Origin: Lachnospiraceae bacterium
Lineage (GTDB): Bacteria; Bacillota; Clostridia; Lachnospirales; Lachnospiraceae
Length of the DNA stretch: 64,000 bases
NCBI GenBank assembly: GCA_029224965.1
Contig: JAQXVO010000010.1
Span: 46,602 to 110,601, forward strand
Direction of reading: 5' to 3'
Each line of letters begins with the position of its first letter. Position 1 is the stretch's first letter. The translations under genes were made by a program, and so were the position numbers. Positions 1-8,820 of the stretch are shown here, piece by piece. The notes below the pieces were generated by a model. The model searched no databases, was not told where the DNA came from, and saw nothing but the letters and a program-made list of their open reading frames with translations.

Positions 1-43
1 GACCGAATACGATCAAAGCGCTGCAGCGCTGGTTAAATAACTG

Positions 44-95
44 AGCGACAAACGAGCGACAAAATTTGACGTTTACAGTCGCTTTATGTCATAAT
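44..95 (+). promoter_or_regulatory. Promoter of the NhaD-like transporter with a direct repeat
   Basis: A -35 box TTGACG (66-71) and a -10 box CATAAT (90-95) are separated by 18 bases, placing the start of transcription near 102. Two copies of GAGCGACAAA-like sequence (44-53 and 54-63) lie directly upstream in tandem at a 10-base spacing, about one helical turn, as expected for a regulator site. The palindrome AGCGCTGCAGCGCT (18-31) is further upstream. The boxes are seen; the regulator is unknown. Confidence 0.5.
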
Positions 96-101
96 GTTTG
101 C

Positions 102-321
102 GTGAAGAACTCAGAAATGACGGGCGCTGTCGGATTCTGTCGTTTCCGACGGAGTCCCGTCTCGCGCTTGCACTTTTCAAATCGTCATGGCAGCGAATGC
201 AGAGGCATTTACTGCTTTTTTTGTACACATTTCATAAGCCGGATGATTGGAAAAGTAAAGGATACTGAGCTTTCGCACGAAGGCTCGGACAAGGCAGTCA
301 AGTATTGATAAAGGAGAGAAA
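102..321 (+). promoter_or_regulatory. Structured leader with intrinsic terminator upstream of an ion transporter
   Basis: The ~220-nt leader contains a two-part stem (GACGGG 119-124 with CCCGTC 156-161, enclosing GTCGGA 129-134 with TCCGAC 145-150) and then a terminator-like hairpin (GCAG 190-193 with CTGC 212-215 and AATGC 196-200 with GCATT 205-209) followed by seven T residues at 216-222. A folded domain followed by a terminator and then an open reading frame is the usual layout of a transcriptional riboswitch or protein-responsive attenuator. I do not recognise the class. No gene is seen in this stretch. Confidence 0.5.
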
Positions 322-1599
322 GTGCCGATGAAAATTGCCGCAGTTGTTCTGTTTATTGCCATGTATGCCCTGATGATCATCCTTCCGGAGAAGAGAAGGC
401 CCTGGATTGCCTGCGGGGTGGCCCTGATCTTTCTGATTCTCGGAATCCTGCCCTGGGGCGATCTGGCATCGGTCATCGACTGGAATATTCTTCTTATGAT
501 TTTCGGAACGGTCGTTATCGTCGACTATTTCATTCAGTCCAAGATGCCGAATCTTCTGGCAGACAGACTCCTGGATCTGGCGCCCAATGTCATGTGGGTT
601 ACCATTCTGATGTCTCTTTTCGCCGGTATCGTTTCAGCCTTTATCGACAATGTAGCAACGGTCTATATGATCGCACCGGTAGGATTGGCCATCTGTAAAA
701 AGCTTAAGATTTCACCAGTTCCCATGATCATCAGTATTGCGGTTTCCTCCAATCTCCAGGGTGCCGCTACCCTGGTCGGAGATACGACCTCCATTATGCT
801 GGCTGGAGCAGCCCATATGGACTTCAATGATTTCTTCTGGTTCCAGGGAAGACCTGGCGTCTTCTTTGCCGTTGAAGTCGGTGCTCTTCTTACCATCCCC
901 ATCATGCTTTTCCTTTTCCGCAAGGAAAAGAAACCGGTTTCCGCAGATGAATATACAAAGGTCACAGACTATATCCCGACCATCGCCATGGTCGGACACA
1001 TTGTCTGCCTGATCGGAGCATCCTTCTTCAAAAACAAGCCGGAGATCACCAACGGTATGATCTGTCTGATCTGGGGTATCGGCTGTATCATTGCAGAGCT
1101 GGTCAAAACCGGAGATAAAGACACCATGATCATGAATCTGAAGAATGTGGACTATCAGACCATCTTCCTTCTGGCAGGCCTCTTTGCCGTGATCGGCGGA
1201 ATCACCAACATGGGAATCATCGATGATATCTCAAAATTCATTATCAGGGCCGGCGGAAACAACTACTTCCTTCTCTATACCATCGTTGTCTGGGGATCAG
1301 TCCTGATCTCGGCCTTTATCGACAATATTCCCTATGTCGCAACTATGCTTCCGGTCATCGGCGCTGTGGCAGGAAGCCTTGGTGTCGAGCCCTATCTCCT
1401 GTATTACGGACTTCTGATCGGAGCCACCCTGGGCGGAAATATAACCCCGATCGGAGCATCCGCCAATATCGCCGGGACCGGCCTCCTTCGAAGAGAGGGC
1501 TATGAGGTCTCCTTCGGCCAGTTTATGCGGATCGGTCTTCCTTTTACCCTGGCCGCAGTGACCGGAGGCTATATCTCCCTCTGGCTCTTCTGGAGATAA
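322..1599 (+). CDS. ArsB/NhaD-superfamily ion transporter
   Basis: This 425-residue membrane protein belongs to the ion transporter superfamily that includes NhaD sodium/proton antiporters and ArsB arsenite permeases. About eleven hydrophobic segments run from residue 1 to the end, and the two pseudo-symmetric halves each carry the SAFIDN motif (SAFIDNVATVYMIAP near 95 and SAFIDNIPYVATMLPV near 330) typical of the family. The second half also has the GGNITPIGASANI motif near 375, which lines the transport path in relatives. The GTG at 322 sits 5 bases after AAGGAG; the ATG at 328 is an alternative. Substrate (sodium, proton, arsenite or dicarboxylate) cannot be fixed from sequence; no arsenic genes are nearby. 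Expression is probably attenuated in the leader. Confidence 0.8.
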   Translation: MPMKIAAVVLFIAMYALMIILPEKRRPWIACGVALIFLILGILPWGDLASVIDWNILLMIFGTVVIVDYFIQSKMPNLLADRLLDLAPNVMWVTILMSLFAGIVSAFIDNVATVYMIAPVGLAICKKLKISPVPMIISIAVSSNLQGAATLVGDTTSIMLAGAAHMDFNDFFWFQGRPGVFFAVEVGALLTIPIMLFLFRKEKKPVSADEYTKVTDYIPTIAMVGHIVCLIGASFFKNKPEITNGMICLIWGIGCIIAELVKTGDKDTMIMNLKNVDYQTIFLLAGLFAVIGGITNMGIIDDISKFIIRAGGNNYFLLYTIVVWGSVLISAFIDNIPYVATMLPVIGAVAGSLGVEPYLLYYGLLIGATLGGNITPIGASANIAGTGLLRREGYEVSFGQFMRIGLPFTLAAVTGGYISLWLFWR

Positions 1600-1600
1600 G

Positions 1601-1641
1601 TGCAATATCCTATAGATGCATGCAATAGGATTTGCATTTTT
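1601..1641 (+). terminator. Intrinsic terminator after the ion transporter
   Basis: TGCAATATCCTAT (1601-1613) pairs with ATAGGATTTGCA (1625-1636) with one bulge, followed by TTTTT. It lies two bases after the stop codon. Confidence 0.7.
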
Positions 1642-1752
1642 AGATTCCGACTGCGATAATACAGATGATGCGTAAAGTTATAGCAAGTGCGGAAAAGGCT
1701 TTTATTAAAAAAATCCATAGAGGAAAGCGGATCCCGTGGCAAGGAGGCATTT

Positions 1753-3078
1753 GTGAAAGCTTATCAGGAAATGACCAAAGAGGAACTGGAGAAAACAGTT
1801 GCAGATCTGAAGAAGGAGTACAGCAGATATCAGGCAATGGAACTGAGCCTGGATATGAGTCGCGGCAAGCCCTGCAAGGAACAGCTGGACCTGTCCATGG
1901 GACTTATGGACGCTCTGAACAGCTCTGCGGACATGACCTGTGAAGATGGAACCGACTGCCGGAACTACGGTGTCCTGGGCGGTATTGCGGAAGCCAAGGT
2001 GCTCATGGGTGATATGATGGAGAACAATCCGGATAATATTATTATCTATGGAAACTCCTCCCTCAATGTTATGTATGATTGTATTTCCCGGTCCATGACT
2101 CACGGTGTCATGGGAAATACTCCCTGGTGCAAGCTGGACAAGGTAAAATGGCTCTGTCCGGTACCCGGCTACGATCGTCATTTCAGCATTACCGAATATT
2201 TCGGCATTGAAATGATCAATGTACCCATGACCAAGACCGGCCCGGATATGGATATGGTAGAGAAGCTGGTGGCATCCGATGAAGCCATCAAGGGTATCTG
2301 GTGCGTTCCCAAGTACTCCAATCCCCAGGGCTATTCCTACAGCGATGAGACGGTCCGCCGTTTTGCCCGTCTGAAGCCGGCAGCCAAGGATTTTCGGATT
2401 TACTGGGACAATGCCTACGGAATCCATCATCTCTATGACAAGAATCAGGATTATCTGATCGAGATCCTTGCAGAGTGCAAGCGGGCCGGAAATCCGGACC
2501 TGGTTTATAAATTCGCATCTACATCGAAGATTACCTTCCCGGGCAGCGGTATCGCAGCCCTGGCAACCTCTTCCAACAACCTGGATGATATCCGAGAGCA
2601 GATGCGCCATCAGACCATCGGCTATGATAAGGTAAATCAGCTCCGTCATGTCCGCTATTTCAAGGATATTCACGGCATGGTAGAGCATATGAGAAAGCAT
2701 GCCGATATCATCCGGCCCAAGTTCGAGATGGTTGAGGATACCTTCGAAAAGAATCTGGGCGGCCTGGGCATCGGAAGCTGGACCAAGCCCAACGGCGGTT
2801 ATTTCATCAGCTTTGAAACCCTGCCCGGATGTGCCAAGGAGGTTGTCAACCGCTGCAGAAAGGCCGGAGTCAAGCTGACCGATGCCGGTGCAACTTTCCC
2901 TTATCATAAGGATCCCAATGACAGCAATATCCGTATTGCACCGACCTATCCGCCCATCAATGATCTGAAGACGGCTGCAGAGCTCTTTACCCTTTGTGTA
3001 AAACTGGTCAGCGCCCAGAAGCTTCTGGCCGAAGGCGGATACGGTAAGACAAAGGAAGCTAAGGCAGAGAAGGCCTGA
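1753..3078 (+). CDS. PLP-dependent aspartate aminotransferase-like enzyme (type Ic / MocR-like fold)
   Basis: A 441-residue fold-type I aminotransferase. The opening SRGKPCKEQLDLS block near residue 36 and the Schiff-base lysine K259 in STSKITFPGSG are characteristic of the Aminotran_MocR group (Pfam PF12897), whose studied members are aspartate aminotransferases of the Ic type. Despite the family name there is no DNA-binding domain here. Other PLP-fold landmarks are CVPKYSNPQG, DNAYG and the C-terminal IRIAPTYPP stretch. The reading frame stays open upstream to 1687, but the GTG at 1753 has a perfect AAGGAGG 5 bases before it, so the shorter form is preferred. It would interconvert aspartate and 2-oxoglutarate with oxaloacetate and glutamate; specificity is inferred from the family. 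It stands alone between two operons. Confidence 0.8.
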   Translation: MKAYQEMTKEELEKTVADLKKEYSRYQAMELSLDMSRGKPCKEQLDLSMGLMDALNSSADMTCEDGTDCRNYGVLGGIAEAKVLMGDMMENNPDNIIIYGNSSLNVMYDCISRSMTHGVMGNTPWCKLDKVKWLCPVPGYDRHFSITEYFGIEMINVPMTKTGPDMDMVEKLVASDEAIKGIWCVPKYSNPQGYSYSDETVRRFARLKPAAKDFRIYWDNAYGIHHLYDKNQDYLIEILAECKRAGNPDLVYKFASTSKITFPGSGIAALATSSNNLDDIREQMRHQTIGYDKVNQLRHVRYFKDIHGMVEHMRKHADIIRPKFEMVEDTFEKNLGGLGIGSWTKPNGGYFISFETLPGCAKEVVNRCRKAGVKLTDAGATFPYHKDPNDSNIRIAPTYPPINDLKTAAELFTLCVKLVSAQKLLAEGGYGKTKEAKAEKA

Positions 3079-3175
3079 AGATTTCCGAGAGAGTTTTCAG
3101 GAAGAGACTCAGACCCTGGCAGCAGATCTGAGAAGTACAGAGGAGCTGCCGGTTTAAAAATATGAAGGAGAACCT

Positions 3176-3790
3176 ATGGACAGCGTCTATGTCGTAGGAA
3201 TTGCGGGTGGATCTGCATCAGGAAAGACCACCATTGTCAGCAGAATCAAGGAGGCCTTCGGAGAGGATATCGTTGTCATCAGCCACGACTCCTATTACAA
3301 GGCACATGACGAGCTGCCCTTTGATGAGAGATCGAGACTGAATTACGACCACCCCAATGCCTTTGATACGGATCGGATGATTTCCGATATCAAGCGACTG
3401 AAAAACAATGAGGAAATCGATGTTCCGGTCTATGATTACACTATCCATAACCGGACCGACCAGACCATTCATGTGGTTCCGAAGAAGGTCATCATTGTCG
3501 AAGGCATTCTGATTCTTGAAAATGCAGGCCTTAGGAATCTGATGGACATCAAGGTCTTCGTCGAGACCGATGCGGATGAGCGGCTGATGCGGAGAATCCG
3601 CCGGGATGTGACGGAACGCGGAAGATCCGTGGAATCCATTCTTACTCAGTATGCCGAGACGGTAAAACCCATGCATGAGCAGTTTGTGGAGCCTTCCAAG
3701 AAATATGCGGATATTATTATTCCGCGCGGAGGAGAGAATCTGACCGGCATCAATATACTGATGGAGCATCTGAAGAATATGCTGCGCTAA
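3176..3790 (+). CDS. udk: Uridine kinase
   Basis: The 204-residue protein phosphorylates uridine and cytidine to UMP and CMP with ATP or GTP, a cytosolic pyrimidine salvage step. The P-loop GGSASGKT lies at residues 11-18, followed by the uridine kinase signature HDSYYK and the YDHPNAFDTD substrate segment. VIIVEGILI is the second nucleotide-fold strand and RRIRRDVTERGR the lid. Length matches bacterial Udk. A GAAGGAG site is 5 bases before the ATG. It heads a same-strand set of nucleoside genes (udp, cdd, deoB), although a terminator separates it from udp. Confidence 0.95.
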   Translation: MDSVYVVGIAGGSASGKTTIVSRIKEAFGEDIVVISHDSYYKAHDELPFDERSRLNYDHPNAFDTDRMISDIKRLKNNEEIDVPVYDYTIHNRTDQTIHVVPKKVIIVEGILILENAGLRNLMDIKVFVETDADERLMRRIRRDVTERGRSVESILTQYAETVKPMHEQFVEPSKKYADIIIPRGGENLTGINILMEHLKNMLR

Positions 3791-3865
3791 GGGATTCCCC
3801 TTATCCGTAACCGGTATGGACAGGAACCGGCAGAAGCCTGTTACCTGTCTGATCATAGAGACATG

Positions 3866-3905
3866 AAAAGGGGAGAACCACAGATTTTATGGTTTTCCTC
3901 TTTTT
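3866..3905 (+). terminator. Intrinsic terminator between udk and udp
   Basis: AAAAGGGGAGAACCA (3866-3880) pairs with TGGTTTTCCTCTTTTT (3890-3905) using some G-U pairs, ending in a T tract. The udp start codon is only 22 bases further on, so udp must be reached by readthrough or an internal start, or the hairpin is an attenuator. Confidence 0.6.
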
Positions 3906-3926
3906 GTTTTCAGGAAAGGACAGAGC

Positions 3927-4712
3927 ATGATCGATTATGCAGAAGGCAGCGGCAGAGAATATCATATCGGAGTGGCCAAAGGGGAAGTGGGCCGTTATGT
4001 GATTCTGCCCGGAGACCCCAAGCGCTGTGAAAAAATTGCCCGGTACTTTGACGATCCTCATTTTGTAGCGGACAACCGGGAGTTTACGACCTATACAGGA
4101 TATCTGGACGGAGAGAAGGTCAGTGTGACATCCACGGGCATCGGCGGCCCATCGGCCTCCATTGCCATGGAAGAGCTGGTACACTGCGGAGCGGATACTT
4201 TCCTTCGGGTCGGAACCTGCGGCGGTATGCAGCTGGATGTGAAAAGCGGGGATATCGTGATTGCCACGGGCTCCATCCGTATGGAGGGAACCAGCAGGGA
4301 ATATGCACCCATTGAATTTCCGGCTGTCGCCAATTTCGATGTGGCTCTTGCCATGAGAGAGGCGGCGGAGAAGCTGGGCCTGCCCTGGCACATGGGAGTG
4401 GTTCAGAGCAAGGATTCCTTCTATGGCCAGCATGAGCCGGAAAAGCATCCGGTCGGCTACGAGCTTCTGAACAAGTGGGATGCCTGGATCAAATGCGGGG
4501 CCCTGGCATCGGAAATGGAGTCGGCAGCCCTCTTTATCGTGGCAAGCTATCTGAGAGTCCGGGCAGGTGCATGTTTCCTTGTCATGGCCAATCAAGAACG
4601 GGCCAAGGCAGGACTGGACAATCATCAGGTTCATGATACCGATTCCGCTATTAAGACAGCTGTCGAGGCCATCCGTCATCTGATAAAGGAAGACAAGGAG
4701 AAAAAGAGGTAA
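3927..4712 (+). CDS. udp: Uridine phosphorylase
   Basis: This 261-residue member of the hexameric nucleoside phosphorylase I family would split uridine with phosphate into uracil and ribose 1-phosphate. The phosphate-loop sequence [10 protein letters not shown] starts near residue 28, GTCGGMQ near residue 90 and the ribose-binding EMESAALF near residue 194. The length matches E. coli Udp. AGGAAAGGA precedes the ATG. Its product ribose 1-phosphate is the substrate of the phosphopentomutase encoded two genes downstream. Purine phosphorylases of the same fold are the main alternative; the overall sequence reads like the uridine type. Confidence 0.88.
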   Translation: MIDYAEGSGREYHIGVAKGEVGRYVILPGDPKRCEKIARYFDDPHFVADNREFTTYTGYLDGEKVSVTSTGIGGPSASIAMEELVHCGADTFLRVGTCGGMQLDVKSGDIVIATGSIRMEGTSREYAPIEFPAVANFDVALAMREAAEKLGLPWHMGVVQSKDSFYGQHEPEKHPVGYELLNKWDAWIKCGALASEMESAALFIVASYLRVRAGACFLVMANQERAKAGLDNHQVHDTDSAIKTAVEAIRHLIKEDKEKKR

Positions 4713-4829
4713 ACGTCCGTGAGCTGATAAGGTATGTCGGAAGGACTGAATAGAGGAAAACGACTGCTGCTTTCAGTCCGGCTTGAGGCAGAAATCAGGA
4801 GGACAGTCTATATTTATCAGGAGAAATCT

Positions 4830-5267
4830 ATGGCAGTAATTGAGGTAGACATGAAAAGAAAACTGGTGGAAATGGCGCTGGATGCCAGAGATCTGGCCTA
4901 TGCCCCCTATTCTCATCATAGGGTCGGGGCCGCTCTTCTCGGAAAGAACGGGAAGATTTATACCGGCTGCAATGTGGAAAACGCAGCCTTTACTCCGTCC
5001 AATTGTGCAGAACGGACAGCGGTCTTCAAGGCTGTCAGCGAAGGAGAGAGAGAATTTCAGGCAATTGCCATTGTCGGCGGGATCGGAGACCGGTCAGAGC
5101 TTTCCATCTGTCCGCCCTGCGGAGTCTGCCGCCAGGTCTTGAGAGAGTTCTGTCCGCTGGATTTTCCTATCCTTCTGGCTAAGGATCCGGATCATATTGA
5201 GTCCTATACCCTGGAAGAACTTCTTCCCTTAAGCTTCGGGCCGGAGTTTCTGCCCGGGGAGAAGTGA
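4830..5267 (+). CDS. cdd: Cytidine deaminase
   Basis: The enzyme deaminates cytidine and deoxycytidine to the uridine forms. It shows the full zinc site of the small homotetrameric class: C59-A-E61 with the proton-shuttle glutamate, and C94-P-P-C97. The substrate motif GCNVENAAF precedes it. With the ATG at 4830, which has AGGAG six bases upstream, the protein is 145 residues, close to the usual ~135. The frame is open to 4734, but that extension has no ribosome site and no homology to the family. It feeds uridine to the upstream Udk/Udp pair. Confidence 0.92.
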   Translation: MAVIEVDMKRKLVEMALDARDLAYAPYSHHRVGAALLGKNGKIYTGCNVENAAFTPSNCAERTAVFKAVSEGEREFQAIAIVGGIGDRSELSICPPCGVCRQVLREFCPLDFPILLAKDPDHIESYTLEELLPLSFGPEFLPGEK

Positions 5268-5381
5268 CCGGAAGGAAATAAGAAAAACAGAGGAGCAAAG
5301 AGCAGATCGGAAAGAGGGAACTGTCCGCACTGGGAAAGTATTTCCCGGAGGATGAAAAATAGATAGGATTGAGGCGTTACT

Positions 5382-6572
5382 ATGGGAAAGTATCAGAGAA
5401 TATTTGTTGTTGTCCTGGACTCCTTCGGTATCGGAGCCATGCCGGACGCAGAAAAGTTCGGGGATAGGGGAGTCGATACCTTCGGACATATTGCCGAGCA
5501 TATGAAGGATTTCTATATCCCGAATCTTACCAGGCTGGGTCTTGTCAACCTGCATCCGGCAGCCGGTCTTCAGCCTGCGGAGGCGCCGATCGGCCGCTTT
5601 GCGGTCCTGTCCGAAGCCTCCAACGGCAAGGATACCATGACCGGACACTGGGAAATGATGGGAATCCGGACGGACAAGCCTTTCAAGACCTTTACCAAGA
5701 CCGGTTTTCCCAAGGAGCTGATCGACGAGCTGGAAAAACGCTGCGGGAAAAAGGTCATCGGAAACAAGGCCGCTTCCGGTACCGCCATTCTGGATGAGCT
5801 TGGCGAGGAAGAGATCCGGGACGGCTCTATGATTGTCTATACTTCGGCAGACTCCGTCCTTCAGATTGCAGGAAATGAGGAAAGCTTTGATCTGGCAAAT
5901 CTCTACCGCTGCTGCAAAATCGCAAGAGAGCTGACCATGAAGCCGGAATGGAGAGTAGGACGTGTCATTGCCCGGCCCTATATCGGAACAAAGAAGGGGC
6001 ATTTTGTAAGAACAGCCAACCGTCATGATTACGCCCTGAAGCCGACCGGACCGACCGCATTGAATGCCCTGAAGGACGGAGGTCTGGATGTCCTTTCGGT
6101 CGGTAAGATCAATGATATCTTTGTCGGAGAGGGAATCACCGAAGCAGTTCGATCCAAGAGCTCCGTTCACTCCATGGACCAGACCGTAGATGCGGCCAAG
6201 AGATCTGACTGGAAGGGTCTCTGCTTTACCAATCTGGTAGACTTCGATGCCCTCTGGGGCCATCGGCGGAATCCGGTCGGCTACGGACATGAGCTGGAGC
6301 GCTTTGACGTCGGCCTGGAAAATCTCATGAACAACATGAAGAAGGACGATCTTCTCCTTCTGACAGCGGATCACGGCAATGATCCGACTTATACGGGAAC
6401 AGACCATACCAGGGAGAAGGTGCCTCTGATCGCCTGGTCTCCTTCCTATCAGAGCGGTGGAAGACTTCCTGATGAGGATACTTTTGCTGTGATCGGTGCA
6501 TCGATTACTGATAATTTCGGCCTTTCCATGCCCAAAGGAACCATCGGTCACTCGATTCTGGCTGAAATCTGA
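5382..6572 (+). CDS. deoB: Phosphopentomutase
   Basis: The 396-residue alkaline-phosphatase-superfamily enzyme interconverts ribose 1-phosphate and ribose 5-phosphate (and the deoxy forms). D13 in [14 protein letters not shown] binds metal, and T85 in [13 protein letters not shown] is the phosphorylated residue (T85 is also the number in the Bacillus enzyme). [18 protein letters not shown] near residue 328 supplies the remaining metal ligands. GAGG lies 7 bases before the ATG. It completes a route from pyrimidine nucleosides to the pentose phosphate pool together with udp and cdd. Confidence 0.95.
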   Translation: MGKYQRIFVVVLDSFGIGAMPDAEKFGDRGVDTFGHIAEHMKDFYIPNLTRLGLVNLHPAAGLQPAEAPIGRFAVLSEASNGKDTMTGHWEMMGIRTDKPFKTFTKTGFPKELIDELEKRCGKKVIGNKAASGTAILDELGEEEIRDGSMIVYTSADSVLQIAGNEESFDLANLYRCCKIARELTMKPEWRVGRVIARPYIGTKKGHFVRTANRHDYALKPTGPTALNALKDGGLDVLSVGKINDIFVGEGITEAVRSKSSVHSMDQTVDAAKRSDWKGLCFTNLVDFDALWGHRRNPVGYGHELERFDVGLENLMNNMKKDDLLLLTADHGNDPTYTGTDHTREKVPLIAWSPSYQSGGRLPDEDTFAVIGASITDNFGLSMPKGTIGHSILAEI

Positions 6573-6672
6573 GGCAGGATGAAGGCCGTGGCAAAAGCTT
6601 ATAATAATGATTCTGTTATGACCTGAGGGAAGATCTGCAGATCAATATTATTAAAAAATTATAAACAAGTTC

Positions 6673-6701
6673 TTGACAAAAATCGCTGAAAGCCATATAT
6701 T
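6673..6701 (+). promoter_or_regulatory. Promoter of the ammonium transporter leader
   Basis: Consensus -35 TTGACA (6673-6678), 17-base spacer, -10 TATATT (6696-6701). It would start a transcript near 6708 with a leader of about 240 nt before amt. The stretch 6573-6672 holds nothing else I can support. Confidence 0.7.
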
Positions 6702-6711
6702 AACAATCAAC

Positions 6712-6758
6712 GGAGAGCAATGACGTTCTTTAGGAATGGTCCTGCTCTCTGTTTTTTT
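6712..6758 (+). promoter_or_regulatory. First terminator-like hairpin in the amt leader
   Basis: GAGAGCA (6713-6719) pairs with TGCTCTC (6743-6749), with an inner stem of TGAC and TTC against GGTC and GAA, followed by seven Ts (6752-6758). It forms only a few bases after the predicted transcription start, so it would stop nearly all transcripts unless opened. This is the architecture of an attenuator; ANTAR-type antitermination by dual hairpins is one known mechanism for nitrogen genes in Clostridia, but the hexaloop signature is not clear here. Confidence 0.5.
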
Positions 6759-6772
6759 GTTTCAAAGACTGC

Positions 6773-6828
6773 AAAGGCGCTGTCTTCACGGGAATCCGGA
6801 TCCCTGGAGATAGTGCCTTTTCCTTTTT
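6773..6828 (+). promoter_or_regulatory. Second terminator-like hairpin in the amt leader
   Basis: AAAGGCGCTGTCT (6773-6785) pairs with AGATAGTGCCTTT (6808-6820) including G-U pairs, with an inner GGGATCC-type stem, followed by TCCTTTTTCC. It is longer and more stable than the first hairpin. Confidence 0.5.
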
Positions 6829-6949
6829 CCTGAGAAGGAAAATAACAGACATCGGAGATTATGATCTTTCCTTTCGGAAGAAAAGGAAGCTGATCAGGAA
6901 AGGATGGCAGTCGAGGTGAGGAAATGGAAAAAGAAAGGAGACTTAAGTC

Positions 6950-8713
6950 ATGAAATATGAAATGACAACAGTCATCTGGATGTTGGTCGGCTCAGCGCTG
7001 GTCTACTTTATGCAGGCTGGTTTCGCTCTCTGTGAAGCCGGACTTACCAGAGCTAAAAATACCGGTAACATTCTGATGAAAAACCTGATGGACTTCTGTA
7101 TCGGAACTCCCTGTTTCTGGGTTGTCGGTTTCGGCCTGATGTTCAACGGAACAGGAGCCATCATCGGACAGTTTGATCCCCTGATCCGGGGAAGCTACAC
7201 TTCTTCAAACAGTGTTGTTCCGAGCACAGTACCCTTATGGTGCTTTGTTATCTTCCAGACAGTCTTCTGCGCAACCGCGGCAACGATTGTATCCGGATCC
7301 ATGGCAGAGCGGACCAACTTCAAAGCCTACTGCGTATATTCAGCAGTTATTTCCTTGATCGTATATCCGATCAGCGGTCACTGGATCTGGGGCGGCGGCT
7401 GGCTTTCTACCCTAGGCTTCCATGATTTCGCAGGTTCTACCTGTGTACATATGGTCGGCGGACTGATTGCCTGCCTGGGCGCTTACCTCCTTGGACCCCG
7501 TATCGGCAAGTACGGCAAGGACGGAAAGGCAAGAGCCATTCCCGGACATAACCTGACAGCAATGGCTCTCGGTGTATTTGTTCTCTGGTTCTGCTGGTTC
7601 GGATTCAACGGTGCATCGACTCAGGCTATGAACAGCGATGCTGCAGCTGTCAGTGCATCTCTTGTATTCTTCAACACCAACCTGGCAGCAGCCGTTGCAA
7701 CTGTAACAACCATGATCTTCACCTGGGTCCGCTATGGCAAGCCTGATGTGTCCATGACCTTCAATGCTTCTCTGGCAGGTCTGGTAGCCATTACCGCTCC
7801 CTGCGACTGCGTCAGCCCGGTCGGTGCCTTCTTTATCGGCCTGGTTTCCGGTGTTCTCGTAGTCTTCAGTGTAGAGTTCTTTGATAATGTGGCCAAGATT
7901 GATGATCCTGTCGGTGCCGTATCCGTACATATGGTCAACGGTATGTGGGGAAGCATCGCAGTCGGCCTCTTCTCGACCGGAGCCGACGGCGTCGGCAAGG
8001 GCCTCTTCTACGGCGGCGGCTTCCGTCAGCTCGGCATTCAGGCACTGGGCGTTGTATCCGTAGCAGCCTATGTTCTGATCATCATGCGGATTGCCTTCTT
8101 CATTATCGATAAGACCATCGGACTTCGTGTTCCGGCCAATGTCGAGATCGAAGGTCTGGATATCCACGAGCATGGTCTTGCAAGTGCTTACTCCGGATTC
8201 GCTATCACCGATGTTACCGATGTATCCCTGGATCCGAATGAAAATACAGACCTTGGCGAAGATGATTACGACAAGGCATCCGAGGCTCAGAAGAATGTAG
8301 CCGTCAAGGTTTACAAGGCTCCTGAGACCGCAGCAGTCGGACCGGTTGAGGCGGATACAGAAGCTCATAAGGTATCCATTATCTGCCGTCTGGATCACTT
8401 CGACCGTCTGAAGAAGGCTCTGAATGAACTCGGCGTCAGCGGCATGACCGTTACCCAGGTTATGGGCTGCGGCATTCAGAAGGGCTCTACAGAGCGTTAT
8501 CGTGGTGCTGTCGTTGATTCGACCCTTCTTCCCAAGATCAAGCTGGAAGTTATTGTGGCAAAGATCCCTGTAGACGATGTCATCAATACCGCAAAGAAGG
8601 CTCTCTACACCGGTCACATCGGAGACGGCAAGATCTTCGTTTACAATGTTCACCGTGTTGTCAAGGTCAGAACCGGTGAGGAAGGCGTTGCAGCCCTCCA
8701 GGATGTCGAGTAA
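6950..8713 (+). CDS. Ammonium transporter fused to a PII signalling domain
   Basis: The 587-residue protein has an Amt/MEP channel (about residues 1-405, eleven hydrophobic segments, with FALCEAGLTRAKN, the GHWIWGGGWL segment and FCWFGFNGAS typical of Amt) and, after a ~70-residue acidic linker, a complete GlnB/GlnK-type PII domain from about residue 473. The PII part has GMTVTQVMGCGIQKG, the T-loop KGSTERYRGA, LLPKIKLEVIV and the B-loop GHIGDGKIFV. The T-loop keeps the equivalent of Y46 but has valines where E50 and Y51 occur in E. coli GlnB, so uridylylation at Y51 is not possible. Gating of the channel by its own PII domain in response to ATP/ADP and 2-oxoglutarate is inferred. The start follows AGAAAGGAG. 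Confidence 0.93.
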   Translation: MKYEMTTVIWMLVGSALVYFMQAGFALCEAGLTRAKNTGNILMKNLMDFCIGTPCFWVVGFGLMFNGTGAIIGQFDPLIRGSYTSSNSVVPSTVPLWCFVIFQTVFCATAATIVSGSMAERTNFKAYCVYSAVISLIVYPISGHWIWGGGWLSTLGFHDFAGSTCVHMVGGLIACLGAYLLGPRIGKYGKDGKARAIPGHNLTAMALGVFVLWFCWFGFNGASTQAMNSDAAAVSASLVFFNTNLAAAVATVTTMIFTWVRYGKPDVSMTFNASLAGLVAITAPCDCVSPVGAFFIGLVSGVLVVFSVEFFDNVAKIDDPVGAVSVHMVNGMWGSIAVGLFSTGADGVGKGLFYGGGFRQLGIQALGVVSVAAYVLIIMRIAFFIIDKTIGLRVPANVEIEGLDIHEHGLASAYSGFAITDVTDVSLDPNENTDLGEDDYDKASEAQKNVAVKVYKAPETAAVGPVEADTEAHKVSIICRLDHFDRLKKALNELGVSGMTVTQVMGCGIQKGSTERYRGAVVDSTLLPKIKLEVIVAKIPVDDVINTAKKALYTGHIGDGKIFVYNVHRVVKVRTGEEGVAALQDVE

Positions 8714-8820
8714 ATAAAAATTCAGGCCAGTCAAATTCTGACCTGAAAAGTAAAATTGTTTTGTCGGATCATAAGATCCTGCAAATATAAACCAGTCACT
8801 TCTTTCCTAAACTACAAAAA

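Noticed and set aside
1687..1752. 22-residue extension of the aminotransferase
   Set aside because: The perfect AAGGAGG lies inside it and is spaced for the GTG at 1753.
4734..4829. 32-residue extension of cytidine deaminase
   Set aside because: No ribosome site, no family similarity; the ATG at 4830 has a well spaced AGGAG.
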